Positions 1-5,293 of a stretch of 18,321 nucleotides of DNA are shown here, in pieces. A program made the translations under genes and the position numbers. The notes beneath the pieces were generated by a model. It was not told where the DNA came from. It ran no database searches and was given only the letters and a program-made list of their open reading frames with translations. Origin of the DNA: JAVVHE01 sp032249695 (lineage in GTDB: Bacteria > Pseudomonadota > Alphaproteobacteria > Sphingomonadales > Sphingomonadaceae). The DNA lies in assembly GCA_032249695.1 (NCBI GenBank), contig JAVVHE010000029.1:1-18321 (forward strand), in the 5' to 3' direction. Position 1 is the first letter of the stretch, and each line of letters starts with the position of its first letter.

Positions 1-125
1 TGGGCGGCGGCGGCGCGGGCGTCGGCGGCGGCGGCGTGGGCGGCGGCGTGGGCGGCGTGGGCGGCGTGGGCGGCGGCGCGGGCGGCGGCGGCGCGGGCGG
101 CGGCGGCGTGGGCGGCGTGGGAGGC
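1..125. repeat. GCG/GGC-rich imperfect short tandem repeat
   Basis: An imperfect tandem array built on GGCGGCG and GTGGGCG units, with 3-base granularity, about 125 bases long and continuing past the left edge. Unit order varies (GTG GGC GGC, GCG GGC GGC), and each variation keeps frame 1 open. Such an array is likely to change length by slippage in steps of 3 bases. Confidence 0.8.
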
Positions 126-192
126 AATCGCTGACGCGCTGTGCGGCGCGATCGAGGGCGAGGCGCGCAATGGTCCGTGTCAGGAATCGTAG
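1..192 (+). CDS. C-terminal end of an Ala/Trp-repeat protein (partial, probably phage-derived)
   Basis: Frame 1 is open from the first base to a TAG at 190-192, so this is the last 63 residues of a gene that begins outside the window. The first 42 residues are almost only Ala with regularly spaced Trp and Arg (WAA, WAAA, RAAAA units); the last 20 or so are ordinary sequence ending in GPCQES. Similar Ala-rich repeats with spaced aromatic and charged residues occur in hypothetical phage and prophage proteins, which fits the integrase, methyltransferase remnant and nuclease that follow. No function can be assigned. The alternative is non-coding low-complexity DNA, because GGC/GCG repeats stay open in several frames. 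The non-repetitive tail and the next gene starting 3 bases after the stop favour a real gene. Confidence 0.45.
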   Translation, partial: WAAAARASAAAAWAAAWAAWAAWAAARAAAARAAAAWAAWEAIADALCGAIEGEARNGPCQES

Positions 193-194
193 GT

Positions 195-485
195 GTGGCT
201 GATCCCGCCCTCCGCTGCCTCAGCCTGTGCGCCGGTATCGGCGGGCTCGACCTTGGCGTCCGTCTGGCGGTTCCGGGCGCTCGCTCGGTCTGCCACGTCG
301 AGAGGGAAACCGAAGCCGCCGCGGTCCTGGGCGCGCGCATGGCGGATGGGCCTACCCACCGGGTGGAGCGGCTTCGAGCCCTTGGCAACGCCGTCGTGCC
401 TCTGGTGGCAGCACATGCGTCTCTCGCAGCTCGGCTCGCAGCCGACGCCCGCGCAGGGGCGGCTGTTGTGAGCGCCGCCGCATGA
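195..485 (+). pseudogene. Cytosine-C5 DNA methyltransferase remnant with in-frame internal deletion
   Basis: About 96 residues from GTG 195, chosen because AGGAA at 182-186 sits 8 bases upstream and the previous gene stops at 192; in-frame GTGs at 141 and 177 are less likely. The N-terminal part shows motif I of C5 methyltransferases (LSLCAGIGGLDLG, SAM binding) and the motif II acidic region (HVERE). The C-terminal part shows motif X (RVERLRALGNAVVP). Everything between is missing: the catalytic Pro-Cys motif IV, the ENV motif VI, the QxRxR motif VIII and the target-recognition domain. Complete enzymes are 300 residues or more. The join lies in ARMADGPTHRVERL, and both sides remain in frame. 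It cannot methylate DNA. It could be a neutral relic or a small SAM-fold protein. Its stop overlaps the ATG of the next gene (ATGA). Confidence 0.7.
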
Positions 486-826
486 CCCCCGCGCTGATCC
501 TCTGCATCGGCGCGGTGGCGATCGATAACGACACGATGCGCTGCGCCAACCTTGGGCCCAGCATCCGCCTCGCAGCGATCGACGCGCCCGAGCAGCCCGG
601 CCACTGCCGCAAGGCCCGCCGCTGCACGCCCGGCGACCCCTACGCGGCGCAGGCCGAGCTGCAGCGGCTGCTGGCGCGCGGCCCCGTCACTTGCCGCGCG
701 GTCGATACCGATCGCTATGGCCGCATCGTCGCCTTCTGCGCTGCGCGCGGCGTGCAGATCAGCTGCGCGATGGTCGCCAGCGGCCACGCGGTCGAGCGCT
801 ACCGGCGGCTGGAGGGGTGCCGGTGA
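482..826 (+). CDS. Small staphylococcal-nuclease-like (SNase) protein
   Basis: 114 residues. The fold signature is clear: IRLAAIDAPEQ (Arg29, Asp34, Glu37) corresponds to the Arg35/Asp40/Glu43 region of staphylococcal nuclease, and DRYGRIVAFC supplies Arg81, the counterpart of Arg87. All three catalytic-type residues are therefore present. Five cysteines lie at residues 42-106, so disulfides are possible, but no convincing signal peptide is seen (the N-terminus MTPALILCIGAVAI is short and has no basic residues). Family members cleave DNA or RNA with calcium. The start ATG overlaps the stop of the methyltransferase remnant by 4 bases, so the two are probably co-translated. Small SNase proteins are common in prophages and islands of sphingomonads. 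Family assignment is good; the substrate is unknown. Confidence 0.8.
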   Translation: MTPALILCIGAVAIDNDTMRCANLGPSIRLAAIDAPEQPGHCRKARRCTPGDPYAAQAELQRLLARGPVTCRAVDTDRYGRIVAFCAARGVQISCAMVASGHAVERYRRLEGCR

Positions 827-830
827 CGGC

Positions 831-1142
831 TCAGTCCTCTGCGCGTGCGGGCGCCTTGATCCGCAACAGCTCCCAGATCGCTGGATGCATCCGGAGCGCG
901 CCCGCCTCCCAGTCCTGCCACGCCCGCCGAGCCGAAAACACCATCGCCGCCGCTTGCTCCTGCGTCAGCCCGGGCGCCTCGCGCGCGGCGCGGATTTCGG
1001 CGGGCGCGGGGTTGCGCGCCGGGTTGTCAGCCCGGTACCGATGACCCCCGCGCGCGACATCATCCGGCTGGCGGAGGGGGCGATGCTCAAAGGCACGCGG
1101 CTGCACCTCGAACCCGAACACGCGCGCTTGCTCAGCACGCAT
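831..1142 (-). CDS. XRE-type helix-turn-helix regulator (start uncertain)
   Basis: The conserved part is the C-terminal 67 residues or so (about 831-1031): ADNPARNPAPAEIRAARE, then the helix-turn-helix GLTQEQAAAMVFSARRAWQDWE, then MHPAIWELLRIKA. This is a short Cro/XRE-like module typical of phage and island genes. Proteins of this type usually begin just before DNPARNP, but here that position holds a CGG codon. The nearest in-frame starts are GTG 1106, GTG 1121 and ATG 1142, all giving an N-terminal extension antisense to the small ORF starting at 1041. Either the original start was lost, making this a relic, or the protein carries an unusual extension. Its 3' end converges with the SNase gene 4 bases away. 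The family is confident; the coordinates of the start are not. Confidence 0.6.
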   Translation of the reverse strand: MRAEQARVFGFEVQPRAFEHRPLRQPDDVARGGHRYRADNPARNPAPAEIRAAREAPGLTQEQAAAMVFSARRAWQDWEAGALRMHPAIWELLRIKAPARAED

Positions 1143-1517
1143 CCGGAACTAGCCTCGCTGCTTGCCCGAATCGCCGCCGAGGAGCGCGCCCGCCTATGCC
1201 CCGCACCCCAGCCCACCGATCAGGGCCAGCTCAACCTGCCGCCCCCGACCTCTTCGCACCCCCCGTCACCGACGCGCAGCGTTCCGCCTGCGCCCGCCGC
1301 GAAACCGCCGGGCCGTTCCGGCTGGGATGGCGGCGCGCACGGCAGGAATATGTCATCTGCTGGTACGACCCCGGACAGCGCCGCGGCCGGATGCGAGGAA
1401 CAGGTGTTGGAGCGGGCCAGGGCGCAGGCGCGCCGGTCGCGGCAGTCCAAGCGCTGCATCGCTTCTACGAGGCGAGCATCCGCCCCCCCGCCGAAGCCGC
1501 AGCTGAGATCCGTGTAG
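1041..1517 (+). CDS. Small phage-like hypothetical ORF overlapping the integrase
   Basis: Starts at ATG 1041 (MTPARDIIRLAEGAMLKG) and reads as a helical, charged protein (LEPEHARLLSTHPELASLLARIAAEERARL) for about 50 residues, followed by Pro-rich sequence. I do not recognise the family. Third codon positions stay rich in G/C through about DQGQLNLPPP (near 1250), while over the same bases the integrase frame has poor third-position G/C, so the first 70 codons or so look genuinely coding. Beyond that the frame stays open to 1517 only as an out-of-frame overlap with the integrase and looks like a shadow. A lost stop codon or a small frameshift near 1250 would explain this. No clear ribosome binding site is visible. 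Confidence 0.4.
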   Translation: MTPARDIIRLAEGAMLKGTRLHLEPEHARLLSTHPELASLLARIAAEERARLCPAPQPTDQGQLNLPPPTSSHPPSPTRSVPPAPAAKPPGRSGWDGGAHGRNMSSAGTTPDSAAAGCEEQVLERARAQARRSRQSKRCIASTRRASAPPPKPQLRSV

Positions 1518-2641
1518 CCCGGCTGCTCGACGACTATCTCATCGAACACGCGGCCAAGCAGGCGGCCGGGGAACGCACCGCGATCTGCGTGGCGCACTGG
1601 CTGGGCTTCCTGTCGGCCGAGCGCAAGGCCGGTCGCGTCGACTCCGGAGGCGCGACGGTCGACGATCTGACGCCCGAGACGATCCAGCGCTTCATCGACC
1701 GTCGGCTGCGCGAGGGCGTGGGCGGCAACACCATCTCGCGCGACATCGCCGCGCTGCGCGGCGCGATCCGCCACGCGTGGAAACGGCGGCGGCTGAAAGA
1801 CCCGCCCTTCATCGCCGAGCCCGACGCGGAGCTGATGGTGCGGTCGCGCGACATCGAGCTCAGCCTCGACCAGATCGCGGGCGTGTTCGAAGCGGCGGTG
1901 TCGACGCGCGAGCGCTTTCACGTGGCCGATTTCGTTTTCGCGCATCTGGCGAGCCACGCGCGGAGCGAGGCGATCCTGGAATGCGAGCTCGACGTGCAGT
2001 ACGACCGCGCGCGCGGCACGATCGCGTGGAACGCGCCCGGGCGGCGGCAGACGCGCAAGTTTCGGTCGATCACGCGCGTCGGGCCGAGCTTTGCTGCACG
2101 CCTGGCGAAGCGGCAGGGGCGGCTGATCCTATGCCGCGGGCTTATCGCCGATCGGCGATGGACGACGCCCGGCGTTCCCGAATATTGGGAGAAGCCCGTG
2201 GCGGACATCGGCCGCGCGTGGGGATCGGTGCTGATCGCAGCGCACGAGCGCGAGCCGCGCCTCGGCCTCGCGCTGCCGGTGCTGGGCGACGACGGGCGCC
2301 AGCGTTTCGAGCCCATGCGCGATGCGCGCCGCCGCGTGGTGGGCGAGCGGCTGCTGTGGACGCCGGTCGCACCGCCCAACGTGATGCGGCACACGATCCA
2401 CACCTACCTTGAGGCGGCGGGCGTGCCGACCGCCCAGATCGACAGCATGAGCGGGCACAACCGGGTGACGGGGTCGGGGCGGTCGTACACGCACCTTCGC
2501 CCGGAATATCAGCGCGACGCGCTGGCCGCGATCGAGGCGTATTTCGAGCTGCTCGACGGGATGACGAGCGCGCACCGTCGCATCCAATTCGCATCCAGCG
2601 GTGCAACCGTCCTGCCGCTGAGGGCTGGCACTAATGGCTGA
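1196..2641 (+). CDS. Tyrosine recombinase (phage/island integrase)
   Basis: 481 residues. A short N-terminal DNA-binding part (QEYVICWYDPGQRRGRMRGTG, residues 50-70) is followed by a core-binding SAM-like domain (about 105-205) and the catalytic domain (about 220-450). The catalytic set is recognisable: Arg256 in SHARSEAIL, a basic patch RRQTRKFR (283-290), Arg398 in NVMRHTIHTYL, His421 in SGHN and the presumed nucleophile Tyr431 in SYTHLRP. The usual first His of the HxxR box is Asn395 here. The start at ATG 1196 is uncertain, because the first 18 codons or so have low third-position G/C and overlap the preceding ORF. The gene points at the 3' end of tRNA-Ala 17 bases away, so it most likely drives integration and excision of the element lying to its left. 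Confidence 0.88.
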   Translation: MPRTPAHRSGPAQPAAPDLFAPPVTDAQRSACARRETAGPFRLGWRRARQEYVICWYDPGQRRGRMRGTGVGAGQGAGAPVAAVQALHRFYEASIRPPAEAAAEIRVARLLDDYLIEHAAKQAAGERTAICVAHWLGFLSAERKAGRVDSGGATVDDLTPETIQRFIDRRLREGVGGNTISRDIAALRGAIRHAWKRRRLKDPPFIAEPDAELMVRSRDIELSLDQIAGVFEAAVSTRERFHVADFVFAHLASHARSEAILECELDVQYDRARGTIAWNAPGRRQTRKFRSITRVGPSFAARLAKRQGRLILCRGLIADRRWTTPGVPEYWEKPVADIGRAWGSVLIAAHEREPRLGLALPVLGDDGRQRFEPMRDARRRVVGERLLWTPVAPPNVMRHTIHTYLEAAGVPTAQIDSMSGHNRVTGSGRSYTHLRPEYQRDALAAIEAYFELLDGMTSAHRRIQFASSGATVLPLRAGTNG

Positions 2642-2658
2642 TTTCTGCGGGTTCGCGG

Positions 2659-2700
2659 TGGTGGAGCTGAGGGGAATCGAACCCCTGACCTCTGCAGTGC
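2659..2700. other. Probable attachment site (3' half of tRNA-Ala)
   Basis: Inferred from position: tyrosine integrases next to a tRNA normally recombine within its T-arm and 3' end and leave a direct copy of that segment at the far end of the island. The integrase lies immediately beyond the 3' end, so the element extends leftwards from here. The second copy would be outside the window, so the core cannot be defined. Confidence 0.4.
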
Positions 2701-2734
2701 GATTGCAGCGCTCTCCCATCTGAGCTACAGCCCC
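2659..2734 (-). tRNA. tRNA-Ala(CGC)
   Basis: 76 bases with encoded CCA (complement of TGG at 2659-2661). The cloverleaf is complete: a 7-bp acceptor stem including the G3:U70 wobble that defines alanine tRNA, a D-arm, an anticodon stem CTGCA/TGCAG with loop ATCGCAC giving anticodon CGC, and a T-arm AGGGG-TTCGATT-CCCCT. It decodes GCG, a codon used heavily in this GC-rich genome. The integrase gene ends 17 bases beyond its 3' end, and no terminator is seen between them. Confidence 0.96.
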
Positions 2735-2752
2735 GCCCGGTGAAGGCCGCAG

Positions 2753-2781
2753 CCTATAGAGTTGCTTTCAACACCACGCAA
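2753..2781 (-). promoter_or_regulatory. Likely sigma-70-type promoter of tRNA-Ala
   Basis: On the minus strand TTGCGT (2776-2781) and TATAGG (2753-2758) are separated by exactly 17 bases, with the tRNA beginning 18 bases downstream of the -10 element. The spacing fits a housekeeping promoter. It indicates that the tRNA gene is native and intact on its 5' side. Confidence 0.5.
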
Positions 2782-2831
2782 CCGCCGATGCGGGCGTTGG
2801 CTTTGCGGCTTCGGCCGGGCTAGCAGGCCCC

Positions 2832-3473
2832 ATGCGCGCCCTCCTGATCCGCGATCTCTCCCGATCCGTCGCGCGCCCCGGGGCGGCGCTCCTCGCGCTG
2901 ATTTTCTACCTGCTGGTCGCTGCCTTCACCCCCTTCGCGCTGGGACCGGATCGCGCGCTCCTGACGCGCGTCGCGCCGGGCATCCTGTGGATCGCCGCGC
3001 TGCTTGCCGCGCTGATGCCGGTGCCGACCTTGTTCGCCGAGGACATGGCCGATGGCACGCTCGATCAGCTGGCGATGCGTGCCGTCCCCGCCGAGAGCGT
3101 CGCGGCGGCGCGCTTCGTCGCGCATTGGCTGTCGCTCGGCCTGCCGCTGTTGGCGGCGACGCCGATCGCTGCGGCGATCATGGCGCTGCCGGGGGAGAGC
3201 CTGCCGCGCGTGATCGCCAGCCTCGCGCTCGGGGCGCCGGGGCTGGCGGGGCTGGGAATCATCGCCGGCGCGCTGACCGGGCAGGCGCGCAGCGGCGCGG
3301 CGCTTGCGGCGCTGGTCGCGCTGCCGCTCGCGACGCCGATCCTGATCTTCGGCGCTGGCATGGCGGGCGGCAACGGTGCGGGCGCGGCGAAGCTGCTCGC
3401 TGCCTCCAGCCTGTTCGTGGCAGCGCTCGCGCCGTTCGCTGCAGGTGCAGCAATCAAGGCGGCGCGCGAGTAA
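2832..3473 (+). CDS. ccmB: CcmB, haem exporter permease of cytochrome c maturation
   Basis: 213 residues, close to the usual 215-225. It begins with a short cytoplasmic segment (MRALLIRDLSRSVARPG) and has about six hydrophobic helices. The signature RVAPGILWIAALLAALMPVPTLFAEDMADGTLDQL (residues 46-81) matches the conserved first half of CcmB; FVAHWLSLGLPLL and LPLATPILIFGAG follow in the expected order. CcmB is the inner-membrane subunit that works with the ATPase CcmA and with CcmC/D to present haem to CcmE in the periplasm. CcmA normally lies directly upstream, often overlapping, but here the upstream neighbour is tRNA-Ala and no ATPase is in the window. The start ATG 2832 has only a weak Shine-Dalgarno sequence. 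The family is certain enough to name. Confidence 0.9.
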   Translation: MRALLIRDLSRSVARPGAALLALIFYLLVAAFTPFALGPDRALLTRVAPGILWIAALLAALMPVPTLFAEDMADGTLDQLAMRAVPAESVAAARFVAHWLSLGLPLLAATPIAAAIMALPGESLPRVIASLALGAPGLAGLGIIAGALTGQARSGAALAALVALPLATPILIFGAGMAGGNGAGAAKLLAASSLFVAALAPFAAGAAIKAARE

Positions 3474-3551
3474 CGGCACGGTTGCGGCCGTTGCGGCGGC
3501 ACCACATCTGATGCTAGTCATTCACAATCGAGCGCGTGAAGGCGGAACAGC

Positions 3552-3749
3552 ATGTTCGTCCATACGAAGGAACAGATTGCGACGGCCCGCGCCGCCCGGC
3601 AGCTTTACGGCAGTTGGGACGGGGTCCGCCGCGCCGCGGCGTCCGAAACCGGCGACGTCTTGCGCGTCCTCGTGGTCCCGGCCGCGCCAGCCAAGGAACA
3701 TCTGAAGTCCGCCCGCCCGGTCCGCGCTGGAGCGTCTGACCGCGCATGA
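3552..3749 (+). CDS. Small conserved-looking hypothetical protein
   Basis: 65 residues, not recognised. It starts MFVHTKEQIATARAARQLYGSWDGVRRAA: an N-terminal helical, charged half, followed by a basic, Pro/Ala-rich tail. No transmembrane segment or signal peptide is seen. AAGG at 3539-3542 lies 9 bases before the ATG as a possible ribosome binding site. The stop overlaps the ATG of the next gene (ATGA at 3746-3749), which suggests translational coupling and argues that it is a real gene despite its size. Confidence 0.6.
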   Translation: MFVHTKEQIATARAARQLYGSWDGVRRAAASETGDVLRVLVVPAAPAKEHLKSARPVRAGASDRA

Positions 3750-4522
3750 GCCCCAGCCTCGGGCTGGTCTTCGCGCTGTTCCTGCTCGCACCCGGCCTCG
3801 GCTTCTTCGCCGGGCTTTATCTTCGCGGCCAGCGCGCGGGCATCCACGCGGCGCCGCCGCCGCCAAGCTCGTTCACCGCGCTCGCAGTCGTTGGTCTGTC
3901 CGCGCTCGCTGCGCACACCGTCGGCGCGCTGAGCCTCAGCGCCGTGCGAGCGCCGCAAGGCACCGGTCCCGGCGCAGCCGCGCTGCGCTTCTACGAAACC
4001 GCGGCGTCGCTGGCCGAGCACGGACCGCACGGCACGGCCTCGGTCGCCGGCTTCCTGCTGTTCCTGTCGGCGCTGACGCTCGCCAGCTGGATCGCCGGGT
4101 GGGCTGCCCACCGCCTCGCACCCGCCAAGGGCCTGCTCTACGGCTGGCTTGCCGACATGGAGGACGCGGTCGGCGGCGAGGGCGGGCGGTTCGTGATCGC
4201 CTACGTGCTCTCGACGATCGAAAACGATGGCGTCCGGCTCGGCTACCAGGGGCTGTTGCGCAACATCATTCTCGATAGCGAACGCGAGATCCGCTCGCTG
4301 GTGCTGGTGGATGTCGACCGGTTCACGCACAGTCTGACGAAACGCGGGCAGGTCATCACGCGCGCGATCGAGCGCGATCCGCTGAACCTGTTGAAGCTGG
4401 AGCGCGAGGACATCGCGAACGCGGTGTTCGAAGTCTTCGAGTTCGGCGCGCCGGACCGTGTCAGCGCGGCCGACCATGGCGCTCTGGGCGGGCTGGTCCG
4501 GCTTGCGCGCGGTGGGGCGTGA
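3746..4522 (+). CDS. Inner-membrane protein of unknown function (possibly DUF6338-like)
   Basis: 258 residues. Three hydrophobic segments are visible: residues 4-24 (LGLVFALFLLAPGLGFFAGLY), about 43-62 and about 100-120. They are followed by a soluble cytoplasmic-looking C-terminal half containing MEDAVGGEGGRFVIAYVLSTIENDGVRLGYQG and IFEVFEFGAPD-like text near the end. The layout (N-terminal helices starting with a PG motif, then a small beta-rich domain with ENDGVRLGYQG) is reminiscent of DUF6338 proteins, but I cannot confirm this. It is coupled to the 65-residue gene upstream and ends just before a strong bidirectional terminator, so the two form a short transcription unit, perhaps with ccmB. 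Confidence 0.65.
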   Translation: MSPSLGLVFALFLLAPGLGFFAGLYLRGQRAGIHAAPPPPSSFTALAVVGLSALAAHTVGALSLSAVRAPQGTGPGAAALRFYETAASLAEHGPHGTASVAGFLLFLSALTLASWIAGWAAHRLAPAKGLLYGWLADMEDAVGGEGGRFVIAYVLSTIENDGVRLGYQGLLRNIILDSEREIRSLVLVDVDRFTHSLTKRGQVITRAIERDPLNLLKLEREDIANAVFEVFEFGAPDRVSAADHGALGGLVRLARGGA

Positions 4523-4528
4523 ACGCGA

Positions 4529-4562
4529 AAAGCCCCGCCGCGGGCTGGCCGGGCGGGGCTTT
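4529..4562. terminator. Bidirectional rho-independent terminator
   Basis: Perfect 11-base inverted repeat AAAGCCCCGCC (4529-4539) and GGCGGGGCTTT (4552-4562) around a 12-base loop, with A and T ends on both sides. It lies between two convergent genes, 6 bases after the stop of the membrane protein and 32 bases before the stop of hsp20, so it probably serves both. Confidence 0.85.
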
Positions 4563-4594
4563 GTCGAGATCGCGGGCTTAAGCCGCTGGCGCCG

Positions 4595-5086
4595 TTAGGC
4601 GGCCTGGCGCGCCGCGCCCTCGATCTGCTGCGGCTGCGCCTGGTTGACGTTCGCCGCGGCCTGGCCGGTGCCGCCGATCGCGATGCGGCGCGGCTTCATC
4701 GCCTCGGGCACCTCGCGCTTCAGTTCGATCGTCAGCAAGCCGTCGCGCAGGTCGGCGCTGTGCACGACGATATAGTCGGCAAGCTCAAAGCGCCGCTCGA
4801 ACGCGCGGGCGGCGATGCCGCGGTGCAGCCACTGGCGCTCGCCGTTCTCCTCGGCCTTGCGGCCCGTGACGATCAGCGTCGCGTTCTGGCTGGTGATCTC
4901 GATCTCGTCGGGACGGAAGCCCGCGACCGCGATCGCGATCCGGAATTGGTCGTCGCCGGTCTTCTCGATGTCGAACGGGGGATAGCCCTCAGCACCGCCC
5001 TGGTTGACGTTCCGCTCCAGCATATCGAACAGCCGGTCGAAGCCGATCATCTGGCGGCGATAGGGGGTGAAATCGAAAGCACGCAT
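4595..5086 (-). CDS. hsp20: Small heat-shock protein, Hsp20/alpha-crystallin family
   Basis: 163 residues. The start ATG (5084-5086) is fixed by a perfect GGAGGA at 5093-5098, 6 bases upstream, and by the typical N-terminus MRAFDFTPYRRQMIGFDRLFDML shared with IbpA-type proteins. The alpha-crystallin domain runs from about residue 35 to 135: YPPFDIEKTGDDQFRI, VAGFRPDEIEI, FERRFELAD, and the hallmark A-DLRDGLLTIEL. The C-terminal RRIAIG contains the IxI motif that docks into a neighbouring subunit during oligomer assembly; a Gln/Ala-rich tail follows. The protein is an ATP-independent holdase that binds unfolding proteins in the cytoplasm. The leader carries a thermometer-like structure and a heat-shock-type promoter (separate entries), so control is expected at both transcription and translation. 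Confidence 0.93.
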   Translation of the reverse strand: MRAFDFTPYRRQMIGFDRLFDMLERNVNQGGAEGYPPFDIEKTGDDQFRIAIAVAGFRPDEIEITSQNATLIVTGRKAEENGERQWLHRGIAARAFERRFELADYIVVHSADLRDGLLTIELKREVPEAMKPRRIAIGGTGQAAANVNQAQPQQIEGAARQAA

Positions 5087-5180
5087 GAGTAGTCCTCCGG
5101 TTGAATGAGCAACTATTCTTGATCTGGGCCCGCCGCATTGGCGGCGCCCGCCGTACCAAGCCCGTAAGGCGCTCGGCACG
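5087..5180 (-). promoter_or_regulatory. ROSE-like RNA thermometer in the hsp20 leader
   Basis: The leader RNA can form a 3' hairpin AGUUGCUC (5107-5114) against GAGGACU (5091-5097), loop 5098-5106. This buries most of the GGAGGA ribosome binding site. The pairing includes a G opposite G and a bulged U next to it, exactly the weak points that define ROSE elements, whose conserved U(U/C)GCU box faces the Shine-Dalgarno. An upstream GC-rich hairpin (GCCGC-CAAT-GCGGC) fits the multi-stem ROSE layout. ROSE elements are known in front of hsp20 genes of alpha- and gammaproteobacteria, where heating melts the hairpin and frees the ribosome site. The 5' end is estimated from the promoter. Confidence 0.75.
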
Positions 5181-5186
5181 GCGCTG

Positions 5187-5214
5187 ATCTGGGAGGCGCA
5201 CTGCCTGCGTCAAG
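5187..5214 (-). promoter_or_regulatory. Candidate RpoH (sigma-32) heat-shock promoter of hsp20
   Basis: On the minus strand CTTGACG (5208-5214) and CCCAGAT (5187-5193) are 14 bases apart (5194-5207). The CTTGA -35 core and the CCCxxAT-like -10 element with this spacing fit RpoH promoters of alphaproteobacteria. Transcription would start near 5180, giving a leader of about 94 bases, the expected size for a ROSE leader. Confidence 0.55.
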
Positions 5215-5293
5215 AGGTCCGTATGGGGGTTGCCCATCGGGGCGGGATGCGGGCTACAACAGGTCTCCACGCTCTCCCCGTGAAAGGGCCGGA

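Noticed and set aside
1..125. CRISPR-like array of short repeats
   Set aside because: Units are 3-12 bases, low complexity and without unique spacers; it is a codon-scale tandem repeat.
2129..2719. Minus-strand open frame ending over the tRNA-Ala gene
   Set aside because: Its N-terminus (EVRGSIPLSSTT-like) is the well-known translation artefact of a tRNA gene; the rest is antisense to the integrase.
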